Below, piece after piece: positions 24,376 through 32,562 of a stretch of 53,001 nucleotides of DNA (within the stretch, counting starts at the first letter, position 1; every line of letters begins with the position of its first letter). The notes below the pieces were generated by a model. The model had not been told where the DNA came from. It searched no databases and was given only the letters and a program-made list of their open reading frames with translations. Origin of the DNA: Spirochaetota bacterium (GTDB lineage: Bacteria; Spirochaetota; Spirochaetia; Treponematales; UBA12059). The position numbers were made by a program, and so were the translations under genes. The stretch covers positions 1 to 53,001 of the forward strand of contig JAHIWG010000098.1 in assembly GCA_018816345.1 (NCBI GenBank), written 5' to 3'.

Positions 24376-25773
24376 TCAGGATGCCGCCTTGGCGGAGAGT
24401 TCCTTCTCCCTCTCTATCCACGGGGCGTACGGCTCGCGCATCTTCGCGTAGATGTCTATCCCCTTCGCCTTCTTGAGGTATCGCCAGCGTATCCACGTAT
24501 ACGCGGCGGCGATGGCGTAGAACGCTACCATTATGATCCACGTCCGCGGCGTCATCTTAGCGATTATGGACCCTCCCAGCAGGAAGCTTAAGGAAGCGGC
24601 TATCACGACGAACACGATATTGAGCCAATGGGGGAACCGCAGGAAGCAATCCTTATAGCAGAGAGGATACTTCCTCGGCACGAAGAAGATAGACAGGAAG
24701 ATCACCGGGTTCATGACGAGGCCGGGCATCGAAACCATGAGCAGGATCTCGTCGAGGTCGAGCCCCGATATTATGGCGACGACTCCTATCGCCGAATTGA
24801 GGACGATCGCCCATCCCGGCACGCCGAACTTGTTGATCCTCGCGATAAAGGCCGGGAAGACCATGTCTCGGGCCGCGACCGAATGGGAACGGGAGAACAT
24901 CAGGATAATGGCGTTAATGCTCGTGGCGACCGCCAGGAGGGGACCCCCGACGATGAAGAACGCCAGGAGCCTGGGCCCGAGGTAGGTACCGGCCGACGAC
25001 GCCAGGTTAAGGGAGCGGTCGGAGAGCCACTTCTCGAGGGGAATGGCGCCGATCGATACGAACGCCATCAGCGCGAATATCAACGCGCATATGAGCGTGC
25101 TCAGGATGAAGACTATGGGGATAGTCCTTCGAGGATTCTCTATCTCGTCTGCCGCGTACATGAGCACGTTCGCGCCGATGAGGCTGCCGTGGAGGAGCCC
25201 CATCGGGGCCCATAGCTTGGAGAAGGAGATGGCGGGCGCCAGGACCTCCTTGATCGAGATGCTGGAACCCGGGATACCGCCGAAAATGAACACGGCGAGG
25301 GCGGCGAGCAGCACGATAACCGAGACGTTCTGTACCCAGCCCGAGACCTTGACGCCGAACAGGGACAAGGCGGTGAATAGGACGGCGATGAAGACGGCGA
25401 CCGACCGGGGCGGCAGCGACGGTACCAGCACCTTGAAGTACTGCGCGAATACCATCGCGAGTATGGCCACGTTAATAGTCCCTATGACGAGCTGGTTGAA
25501 GGCGTGAACGACGCCGAACGACGGGTGCACGAGCCGCGTCAGGTGCATATACGCCGATCCGTTGGCCGGCAGGGACGAGCTCATGACGATCTCGGGCACC
25601 GTCTTGAAGAAGACGAATATCGCCGCCAGGAAGAATCCCCAGACGACCCCGTTACCCACGAGCCGGATGACGAGCGGGGTCTTCGCGAAAATACCCGCTC
25701 CTATGATCGCGCCGACTGCCATGAATAGACTCATGGAGAAAGACATCTTCCTGGACGCAACGCTCTTTTCCAC
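24376..25773 (-). CDS. APC-superfamily amino acid permease 2
   Basis: The 465-residue protein is a paralogue of permease 1, with about 12 membrane helices and the helix-1 motif AVGAIIGAGIFAKTP. The start is taken as GTG 25773 (reading MEKSVASRK), 6 bases after GGAGG; a longer frame upstream has an Arg-rich, un-permease-like sequence. It is divergent from CocE paralogue 3. Its own operator, site D, is centred at -41.5 of a predicted start at 25841. With permease 1 it probably brings in the substrates, or carries the products, of the CocE hydrolases. Confidence 0.88.
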   Translation of the reverse strand: MEKSVASRKMSFSMSLFMAVGAIIGAGIFAKTPLVIRLVGNGVVWGFFLAAIFVFFKTVPEIVMSSSLPANGSAYMHLTRLVHPSFGVVHAFNQLVIGTINVAILAMVFAQYFKVLVPSLPPRSVAVFIAVLFTALSLFGVKVSGWVQNVSVIVLLAALAVFIFGGIPGSSISIKEVLAPAISFSKLWAPMGLLHGSLIGANVLMYAADEIENPRRTIPIVFILSTLICALIFALMAFVSIGAIPLEKWLSDRSLNLASSAGTYLGPRLLAFFIVGGPLLAVATSINAIILMFSRSHSVAARDMVFPAFIARINKFGVPGWAIVLNSAIGVVAIISGLDLDEILLMVSMPGLVMNPVIFLSIFFVPRKYPLCYKDCFLRFPHWLNIVFVVIAASLSFLLGGSIIAKMTPRTWIIMVAFYAIAAAYTWIRWRYLKKAKGIDIYAKMREPYAPWIEREKELSAKAAS

Positions 25774-25847
25774 TCTAGGCCTCCTATCGATGCTGTCGCC
25801 GCTCCTTCGGGACCTATCGCGCATCCCCGCGGCCGCTTATCGACTAC

Positions 25848-25890
25848 AGGATACGGCCACGCCGTCGCGCCGAGTGTCTCAATAGCGACA
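25848..25890 (-). promoter_or_regulatory. Promoter with Crp/Fnr-type operator, site D
   Basis: TGTCTCAATAGCGACA (25875-25890) is TGTC-N8-GACA. On the minus strand TATCCT (25848-25853) predicts a start at 25841 and a centre of -41.5. The leader to the GTG of permease 2 is 68 bases. Confidence 0.68.
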
Positions 25891-25934
25891 TAGCCATGAT
25901 TCCCGCCCGGTTCTCCGGACGCTATTCCGAGGCG

Positions 25935-25946
25935 CCTCGATCGAGG
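25935..25946. promoter_or_regulatory. 12-bp perfect palindrome between sites D and C
   Basis: CCTCGATCGAGG is a perfect palindrome in the divergent region between APC permease 2 and CocE paralogue 3, about 11 bp from site C. It could bind a second regulator; none is identified. Confidence 0.35.
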
Positions 25947-25956
25947 ATACCCGCTC

Positions 25957-25999
25957 TGTCGCAATTAGGACAGAGCGGTCCCCGACTCGGGCGTACAGT
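25957..25999 (+). promoter_or_regulatory. Promoter with Crp/Fnr-type operator, site C
   Basis: TGTCGCAATTAGGACA (25957-25972) sits inside a longer perfect 10-bp inverted repeat (25951-25978). TACAGT (25994-25999) predicts a start at 26006 and an operator centre of -41.5, with a 24-base leader identical in length to that of CocE paralogue 1. Confidence 0.7.
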
Positions 26000-26029
26000 G
26001 TGTATAAGAACGCTCCAAGGAGATGCTTA

Positions 26030-27874
26030 ATGACAAGGGACGAGTTTAAGGAGATCTCTGGCCTCGACGATATTCCGTTATACTGGGACAGGAGGTACGC
26101 CACCAACCTCGACAGGCTTTCCAAGCCGGGACGGCCGTCCCGCCTCGAAGAGAACGTACCGATAGCGCTACGCGACGGGACGACGATATACGCCGATATT
26201 TACCGGCCGGACGACGACGGCGAGTACCCCGCCCTGCTCGCGTGGTCGGCCTACGGCAAGACGATGCAGGCGCTGAAGCGAGGCTCGCTGCCGGGATCGT
26301 CGCTCTATTTCGACCATAGCCTCGAGGCGGGCGACATAGACTTCTACGTCAGCCGCGGATACCTATTCGTCATTCCCGATCCCAGGGGCATCGGCGTATC
26401 CGAAGGCGAGTTCCTGGGGATATATAATCCGCAGGAGCAGGAGGACGTCTACGATACCGTCGAGTGGCTCGGGAACGACTGTCCCTGGTGCGACGGTTCC
26501 GTCGGCATGCTCGGATACTCCTACTTCGGGCTCATACAGACTCTCGCGGCGGCGAAGAGGCCGCCCCATCTCAAGTGCATCATGCCCATGGGCATGAGCG
26601 ACGACTACTACCAGCACGGACACTACGGCGGGGTCGCGAACACCTATATGACGATGTACTGGGAGCTCTGCCCGGCCAATAACCCCGTGACGTGGTCGTC
26701 GAAGATGTATACGGAAGAGGAGATGAGAGCGCGGATGCGGGAGGTCCAGAAGGATCCGGACATAGCCGTCGTCTCGTACTTCAACAAGATATTCAACACC
26801 TGGCCCCCTCGATACCATACCTTCTTCCTCGACTTCCTGCTGCATCCCGAGGACGGCCCCTTCTGGAAAGAGCGCTCGTCGGGCCCGATATTCAAGGACA
26901 TCGAGGTACCCGTCTACTTCAAGTGCGGCTGGGCCCCGAACGGGAGGTGGAGCGCGCCCGTATTCGCGGCGATGAACTCGGCCGAGCTCCGGGCCTACAA
27001 GCGATGCGGCGTCATGGAGTCGTACGGCGGCATGGAGCTGCCGTACCGATTCATGAACGAGGAGTGCCTGCGCTGGTACGATCATTGGCTCAAGGGCGCC
27101 GACACGGGCATCGTGGACGAGCCTCCCTTCAAGCTGAATATCATAGGGAGGGGCTACCGCTACGAACGGGAATGGCCGCTCGCCCGGACCGAATGGAAGA
27201 AGCTGTACCTCCGGACCTTCGGCCAGCTACGCTGGGAACCCGACCCCGAGGGCGACCTGCCGCCGGACTCGTTCACGCATCGGCCCCCTAACATCGCCAC
27301 CGGCGTCGAGACGCTCGTCTATAGGACCGACAGGTTCAGCAAGCCTATGGAATTCACCGGCCCGATAGAGCTCCGCCTCTTCGCGTCCATAGACGCGACG
27401 GACGCGAACTTCATCGTGAAGGTCTGGCAGATAACCCAGGGCGGGACGCGGATGCCGCTATGCCGCTACGGGGCCCTCAAGGCCTCCCACCGGCTCGACC
27501 CGGCGCGCTCGCAGATAGGCCGGCCGGCGCACGACCATACGAGGCGCGTTCCCGTCGTTCCCGGGGAGATACGCGAGTACGTGATAGAGATAAATCCCAT
27601 CGGCATGGTTTTCGATCCCGGGACCAGCCTAGAGCTCGAGATCAAGGCCATGGACCCGTTCGAGCACCAGGACGGGACATGGATGGGAAAGGTTGGGAAC
27701 ATGGGACCCATACCGAGCGCTAGCACCATCAATTATAAGATATACAGGGATAGGGACCATCGATCGCACATCCTCCTGCCTCACGTGCCGAACAGCCCGG
27801 CCGACTCGTGGCTCCAGGGGATCGGCGAGTCCTCGTCCTTCGCGGGCGCCGGAGCGGCGGGAGGCACGCATTGA
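26030..27874 (+). CDS. CocE/NonD family hydrolase (peptidase S15-like), paralogue 3
   Basis: The 614-residue protein is closely related to paralogue 1 along its full length. Ser164 in LGYSYFG is the nucleophile; VIPDPRGIGVSEGEF and the C-terminal jelly roll are conserved, as is a Gly/Ala-rich tail. The start at 26030 is set by AAGGAG 7 bases upstream. It heads an operon: its TGA overlaps the TTG start of the C-S lyase gene, which in turn overlaps regulator 2. Operator C places the operon under the predicted Crp-type control, so regulator 2 is probably autoregulated. Confidence 0.88.
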   Translation: MTRDEFKEISGLDDIPLYWDRRYATNLDRLSKPGRPSRLEENVPIALRDGTTIYADIYRPDDDGEYPALLAWSAYGKTMQALKRGSLPGSSLYFDHSLEAGDIDFYVSRGYLFVIPDPRGIGVSEGEFLGIYNPQEQEDVYDTVEWLGNDCPWCDGSVGMLGYSYFGLIQTLAAAKRPPHLKCIMPMGMSDDYYQHGHYGGVANTYMTMYWELCPANNPVTWSSKMYTEEEMRARMREVQKDPDIAVVSYFNKIFNTWPPRYHTFFLDFLLHPEDGPFWKERSSGPIFKDIEVPVYFKCGWAPNGRWSAPVFAAMNSAELRAYKRCGVMESYGGMELPYRFMNEECLRWYDHWLKGADTGIVDEPPFKLNIIGRGYRYEREWPLARTEWKKLYLRTFGQLRWEPDPEGDLPPDSFTHRPPNIATGVETLVYRTDRFSKPMEFTGPIELRLFASIDATDANFIVKVWQITQGGTRMPLCRYGALKASHRLDPARSQIGRPAHDHTRRVPVVPGEIREYVIEINPIGMVFDPGTSLELEIKAMDPFEHQDGTWMGKVGNMGPIPSASTINYKIYRDRDHRSHILLPHVPNSPADSWLQGIGESSSFAGAGAAGGTH

Positions 27875-29073
27875 CGGCCGCGGAAGACGGCGCGTACGAC
27901 TTCGACGCGCCGATCGACCGGCGCGGCACCGGATGCGTCAAGTGGGACCTCCTCGGGCGGGCCTTCGGCAACCCGGACCTCATCCCCCTATGGATAGCCG
28001 ACACCGACTTCGCGGCGCCCGACGAGGTCGTCGCGGCGCTACGGGCGAGGTTGAATCATCCCGTATTCGGCTACACGACGGCGCCGGACGACTTCGCCCC
28101 TTCGCTCCGCGACTGGCTGGCCCGGAGGCACGGGTGGCGGCCCGACGCGTCGTGGATAGTCCCCGCGGAGGGCCTCGTCGCGGCCGTCGCGATGGCGATG
28201 AACGCGCTCACGCGCGAGGGCGACTCCGTCGTCATCCAGCCTCCCGTGTACGATCCGTTCTTCGGCGTAGTAGAGGCCAACGGCCGACGGCTCGCGCTCA
28301 ACCCGCTACGGAGGAGCGCGGCCGGCCGCTGGGAGATGGATCTAGCCGGCCTCGAGGCCCTGTTCGAAGGCGGCGCCCGGTGCATGATACTCTGCAGCCC
28401 GCACAACCCGGTCGGGAGGGTCTGGACGGCGGGCGAGCTCTCGGAGCTCGCGTCGCTATGCGCCCGCTACGGCGTATTCATCATAAGCGACGACATACAC
28501 TCGGACCTGGCTCTCGGCCCCGTCCCCTATACGCCTATCGGCGCGGTCCCCGGGGTCGACCCCGACAGGCTCGTCTCGTGCTACGCGCCGGGCAAGACGT
28601 TCAACCTCGCCGGGCTCAAGGGCTCCGCCGTCGTCATCCCGGGCGAGCGCGCGCGCAAGTCGTTCTGCGCCTACCAGGAGCGGTTCCACGGCTGCAAGCC
28701 CTCCGCGACCGCGTTCGCCGCCTTCGTCGCGGCGTATCGCTCCGGCGACGCCTATGCCGACGGCCTGGCGCGATACGTCTCGGGCAACGCCCGCTACGCT
28801 AGGGAATTCATAGCGTCGAGCATACCCAGCCTCGCGGCCGAGGAGCCGGAGGGTACGTTCCTCATGCTCGTGGATTGCTCGACTCTCGGCCTCGAGAGCT
28901 GGGATCTCGTCAATTTCTTCAAGGACGAGGCCGGCGTCCTCTTCTCCAGGGGAGCGGCGTACGGCGAGGCCACCAAGGCGTACGTAAGGATGAATATCGG
29001 TTGCCCGAGGTCGACGCTCGAGACGGCGCTCGGAAGGGTCGGGGACGCGTGCCGTGGAAAAACCGGACGATGA
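27871..29073 (+). CDS. PatB/MalY-family PLP-dependent C-S lyase
   Basis: The 400-residue enzyme should cleave carbon-sulfur bonds of cystathionine, cysteine or S-conjugates to pyruvate, ammonia and a thiol; MalY/PatB members can also act as aminotransferases. Signatures: FDAPIDRRGTGCVKWD at the N-terminus, PLWIADTDF (about 39-47), CSPHNPVGR (about 175-183), SDDIHSDL and the PLP lysine 242 in PGKTFNLAGLK. The start is TTG 27871, overlapping the CocE stop as TTGA, with GGGAGG 6 bases upstream. In this operon it may process sulfur amino acids released from peptides (inference). Confidence 0.86.
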   Translation: MTAAEDGAYDFDAPIDRRGTGCVKWDLLGRAFGNPDLIPLWIADTDFAAPDEVVAALRARLNHPVFGYTTAPDDFAPSLRDWLARRHGWRPDASWIVPAEGLVAAVAMAMNALTREGDSVVIQPPVYDPFFGVVEANGRRLALNPLRRSAAGRWEMDLAGLEALFEGGARCMILCSPHNPVGRVWTAGELSELASLCARYGVFIISDDIHSDLALGPVPYTPIGAVPGVDPDRLVSCYAPGKTFNLAGLKGSAVVIPGERARKSFCAYQERFHGCKPSATAFAAFVAAYRSGDAYADGLARYVSGNARYAREFIASSIPSLAAEEPEGTFLMLVDCSTLGLESWDLVNFFKDEAGVLFSRGAAYGEATKAYVRMNIGCPRSTLETALGRVGDACRGKTGR

Positions 29074-29770
29074 CGAGGATACCATCGCTTGCCTCGCGCG
29101 CACGCAGATATTCAAGGAGCTCTCCGCGGAAAGCCTGCGGCGGCTCGCGGCGGTATGCTCGAAGAAGCGGATACCCAAGGGCTTCGTCCTATTCGTGGAA
29201 GGAGAGCGGGCGGAGCAACTCTATATCATAATGAGGGGCGCGATAGCGGAGTACGCGACGGGGCCGAACGAGATAGAAGTAATAATAAAGGAATTGAAAC
29301 GGGGCGATTATCTAGGCGATATCGGCATCCTAGTGGACGAGCCGCATTACATAACCGCGATAGCGTCTCAGCCGACGACGGTCCTCGTCCTCTCGAGGAA
29401 CGAATTCCTCTACCGCGTCCGCACCGAGCCCTCGGTTTCCCAGACGCTCGTCAAGACGCTCGCGCATCGCCTGCTCCTCGCGGCCCGCCATTCGATAGCC
29501 TACTCGAACCTCGACTCCACGACGAGGCTCGCGTACCTCGTCCTGACCCTCGAGAGGCAGGAGGGAGGGAAGGGCTTCGTCTCGTGCTGCCAGGACGACC
29601 TCGCCCGGCGTTGCGGGCTGGCCAGGCAGACGGTAGCCCGCGTCCTCGGGGCCTGGAGGGACGCGGGGTGGGTCCGGACGAACAGGGGCCGCCTCGAGGA
29701 TATAGATACCGCGGCGCTCAACCGCATCCTGCCGATGTCGTGCTATGATAAGGACACCGACGTTATCTGA
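29054..29770 (+). CDS. Crp/Fnr-family transcription regulator 2
   Basis: The 238-residue protein is the paralogue of regulator 1 with the same layout and matching residue positions: beta-barrel, dimer helix, and winged HTH with R191-Q192-x3-R196. The cassette LGDIGILVDEPHYITA again lacks the Arg-Ser for cAMP. Both proteins share RTEPS(I/V)SQ, LAHRLLL and the terminal MSCYDKD, so they probably bind related ligands and the same DNA site. The GTG start overlaps the lyase gene by 20 bases, meaning translational coupling. It has no promoter of its own and should be expressed from operator C. Confidence 0.9.
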   Translation: MEKPDDDEDTIACLARTQIFKELSAESLRRLAAVCSKKRIPKGFVLFVEGERAEQLYIIMRGAIAEYATGPNEIEVIIKELKRGDYLGDIGILVDEPHYITAIASQPTTVLVLSRNEFLYRVRTEPSVSQTLVKTLAHRLLLAARHSIAYSNLDSTTRLAYLVLTLERQEGGKGFVSCCQDDLARRCGLARQTVARVLGAWRDAGWVRTNRGRLEDIDTAALNRILPMSCYDKDTDVI

Positions 29771-29855
29771 GGCCCCGGCGCGAGGCGCGGTGGCCGTCGC
29801 GACCGGGCCGGCCCGTCGGGCTACGCAGGAGTCCTGGCTCCAAGGAGGAATCGCG

Positions 29856-30638
29856 GTGAATCCTTTCCTGTTATCGGCGATCGCAGCTATCGCGGTGAAC
29901 GGAGCGTTCTTCGCCTACGCCGTCGCTAAGAAGACGGACGTCGTCACCGACCTATCGTACAGCCTCTCGTTCGCCCTCGTCGCGGCGGCCTTCATCGCAA
30001 CGGGAGCGTCTTCGGGGCCCGTCGCGCTGGCGCCGGCCGCGCTCACGGTCGTCTGGGCGGCGAGGCTAGGCGCCTACCTGTTCGGCCGCATACGCGTCGC
30101 CAAGGTCGACCATAGGTTCGACGGCATGAGGGAGAAGCCGCTCAAGTTCGCCAGGTTCTGGATCCTGCAGGCGGTAGCCGTGGCTGTCATCCTGCTGCCC
30201 GTCTCGTCCGCCGCGGCGGCCGCCGCGAGGCTCCGCGGCTTCGGCGCGTTCCAGATACTAGGCGCGGCGATGTGGCTCGCGGGCTTCGCCCTCGAGGTCG
30301 CGGCCGACGCGCAGAAGTCGGCGTTCAAGAAGGCCGGGAAGCCCGGCTTCATCGCTACGGGGCTGTGGAGCTACTCCCGCCACCCCAATTACTTCGGCGA
30401 GGCGCTCCTATGGTGGGGGCTCTTCGTCTACGCGGCTCCCGCCCTCAGGGGCGCGCAGTGGCTCGCCGCGCTGGGCCCAGCCTTCATAACGGCGCTCCTG
30501 CTTTTCGTCAGCGGCGTACCGCTCCTCGAGAAGGCCGCCGACGCGAAGTACGGCGCCGATCCGGCCTATATCGACTATAAGCGCCGGACCAGCGTCTTCG
30601 TCCCGTGGCCGCCGAGGCGCGCTACTCGCTCATCGTAA
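29856..30638 (+). CDS. DUF1295 / steroid 5-alpha-reductase-like membrane protein
   Basis: The 260-residue protein has about six membrane helices and the DUF1295 hallmarks: DVVTDLSYS, LGAYLFGRI, and the C-terminal GLWSYSRHPNYFGEALLWWG, the NADPH-binding type block shared with sterol reductases and isoprenylcysteine methyltransferases. The role in bacteria is not settled; a lipid or isoprenoid substrate is likely. The start is GTG 29856 behind AAGGAGG; the frame is open 37 codons further upstream but overlaps the regulator gene there. Its 3' end overlaps the convergent FakA-DegV gene by 17 bases. Confidence 0.85.
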   Translation: MNPFLLSAIAAIAVNGAFFAYAVAKKTDVVTDLSYSLSFALVAAAFIATGASSGPVALAPAALTVVWAARLGAYLFGRIRVAKVDHRFDGMREKPLKFARFWILQAVAVAVILLPVSSAAAAAARLRGFGAFQILGAAMWLAGFALEVAADAQKSAFKKAGKPGFIATGLWSYSRHPNYFGEALLWWGLFVYAAPALRGAQWLAALGPAFITALLLFVSGVPLLEKAADAKYGADPAYIDYKRRTSVFVPWPPRRATRSS

Positions 30639-32433
30639 CGACGGACACCGCTCCCGGGCCGGCGTTGAGCGCCACTACCGACGATATGCCGGTTATGAAC
30701 AGCGGCGGTAACCCGAGAGCGCGCTGGAGCCTCTCCGCCAGCGCGGCGGCCTTCTCCGGCGCGGCCGAGTGGCCGACCGCGTAGTACCGGAGCGGCTCGC
30801 GGCGGTGTATCTCCTCGGCCATCGCCACGAGCTTGCGCAGGTTCGCCTTCTCGGAGAACGACTTGCCGTAGAGGATCGACTTGCCCGCGCCGTCCACCGA
30901 CACGATCGGCTTCAGGTTGAGCGCGCGGGCCAGGAGGCCCTTGAGCGGGCTCACGCGGCCGCCCTTGACCATGTAGCGCAGGCTCGTCACCGATACGAGG
31001 ATGCGGGCCTTGGCCGACCACAGCGGTGCGGCCTCCGCGATATCGTCGGCGCTCGCCCCGGCCTCGGCCGCCTCGGCGGCGCGCAGCACGACGAGGCCCA
31101 GGGAGCCGGACAGGTGCCTGGAATCGACGACGCGTACCCGCCCCCCGGCCCGGTTGGCGGCGGCCGCCTCCCGCCGGCTCGTCTCGCAGGTACCCGACAG
31201 GGCCGCGGACAGGTGCAGGGCGGCCACTCCGTCGTAATGGCCGCCGAGATAGGAATACAGCCTGGAGAAGAAGTGGGCCGGCGGCTGGGCCGTCTTCGGG
31301 AAGGCGCCGCGGCCCTCGGCCAGGCGGCCCAGGCCCTCGGGCGAGAGGGTAAGCTTGTCGAGGTACTCGCCGCCCCCGGCGGACAGGAGGAGGGGTACCG
31401 AGTGTATGCGATGACGCTCGAGCAGCTCCCCCGGCAGGTCGCACGACGAATCGGTGACGATGGCCGTCGACGAGACCCGGTCGTGCGCGTCGGCGTATTG
31501 GAGGCGCATGTCATCGACCTTCTGGCCGGACACGGCGCCGAAGCCGGAGAGCGCCAGCATGACCGACTCGGGGTCGTCGGTATGCACGTGGACCTTCGCG
31601 CGGCCCCTGCCGGCCGCGACTATCAGGGAGTCGCCCGAGCCGGATAGGGCGGCCCTGATAGCCTCGGCGTCCGCGCCGCAGCAGGAGACCAGGGCCTCGG
31701 AGCAATATCGGTAGGCCGGAGGCTCGCCGGTAAAGGCGGGGTGATCTACGCGCGCCGCCGGCCCCATGGCGTCCTGGGCGAGCTGCCCGTCGGCGTCCTG
31801 GGCGACTGCGCCCTCGTCATCCCGGGCGGCGCCGCCGGAAAGGTAATCGTGGCCGCCCTCCACGAACGCTACGAAGCCCGCGGCCCCCGCGTCGACCACG
31901 CCCGCGGCCCTGAGCTCCGCGAGGCGCTCGGTCGTCGACGCGAGGGAGCGCCGTAGGTCGCCGCGGGTGGCGCCGATCAAGTCCACGAAATTAGGGACGT
32001 CATGCGCCCCGCGCGCGAGGGACCGGGCCCACTCCTCGATTACCGAGAGCATCGTGCCGTCCCGCGGGTCGGTGATCGCGGCCTTGGCCCGCTCGTAGGC
32101 GCGCCTGACCGCCCGGGCGAAGTCGTGGGTCTTCATCTCGGCGGACGCGGCTCCCTCGCTCAGGCCCGAGACGAACTGCGCGAAGATGACGCCGGAATTG
32201 CCTCGGGCCGAGATCAGGGCCGCGTCCGCCAGCGCCCCGAGCGTCGAGGACGCGGAAGCCTCCGGCACGGCGCCGGCCACGGCGCCCGCCATAGTAGACG
32301 ACAGATTGGTGCCGGTATCTCCGTCGGGAACGGGGAACACGTTTATATCGTCAAGGTACGCCCTAGACTCGCCGACGCGCCTAGACCCCGCGCTGAAGAA
32401 CCCGTAGAGCTTGTATCCGTCGAGGACCGTCAT
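30622..32433 (-). CDS. Fused fatty acid kinase: FakA-like (DhaL) plus DegV/FakB
   Basis: The 603-residue protein joins the two halves of a fatty acid kinase. Residues 1-200 are a DhaL/DAK2 nucleotide domain (NVFPVPDGDTGTNLSSTM; SARGNSGVI). About 240-325 is the FakA middle domain (YRYCSEALV; KVHVHTDDPESV). About 325-603 is a DegV/FakB lipid-binding domain (IVTDSSCDLP; LSGTCETSR; MVKGGRVSP). In Firmicutes FakA and FakB are separate, and FakB presents a fatty acid for phosphorylation. Here one chain should make acyl-phosphate. The PlsY gene, which uses acyl-phosphate, is divergent from it. The linker at about 215-235 holds a small repeat (AQDADGQLAQDA). GGGAG precedes the ATG. Confidence 0.88.
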   Translation of the reverse strand: MTVLDGYKLYGFFSAGSRRVGESRAYLDDINVFPVPDGDTGTNLSSTMAGAVAGAVPEASASSTLGALADAALISARGNSGVIFAQFVSGLSEGAASAEMKTHDFARAVRRAYERAKAAITDPRDGTMLSVIEEWARSLARGAHDVPNFVDLIGATRGDLRRSLASTTERLAELRAAGVVDAGAAGFVAFVEGGHDYLSGGAARDDEGAVAQDADGQLAQDAMGPAARVDHPAFTGEPPAYRYCSEALVSCCGADAEAIRAALSGSGDSLIVAAGRGRAKVHVHTDDPESVMLALSGFGAVSGQKVDDMRLQYADAHDRVSSTAIVTDSSCDLPGELLERHRIHSVPLLLSAGGGEYLDKLTLSPEGLGRLAEGRGAFPKTAQPPAHFFSRLYSYLGGHYDGVAALHLSAALSGTCETSRREAAAANRAGGRVRVVDSRHLSGSLGLVVLRAAEAAEAGASADDIAEAAPLWSAKARILVSVTSLRYMVKGGRVSPLKGLLARALNLKPIVSVDGAGKSILYGKSFSEKANLRKLVAMAEEIHRREPLRYYAVGHSAAPEKAAALAERLQRALGLPPLFITGISSVVALNAGPGAVSVVTMSE

Positions 32434-32562
32434 CTATAAGGCTCCCTTCGATCGCCGTTCGCGATCGCAGTATCGAATATACATCATTCCATTGCGAGGC
32501 GGCGCAAAAGTCACTCCCGCGCCGCTGAAATTAATGTATAGTCGATCCTAGTCGGAGGCGCC

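Noticed and set aside
23597-29770. FNR-type oxygen sensing by the two Crp/Fnr regulators
   Set aside because: The N-terminal cysteine cluster of FNR is absent from both proteins.
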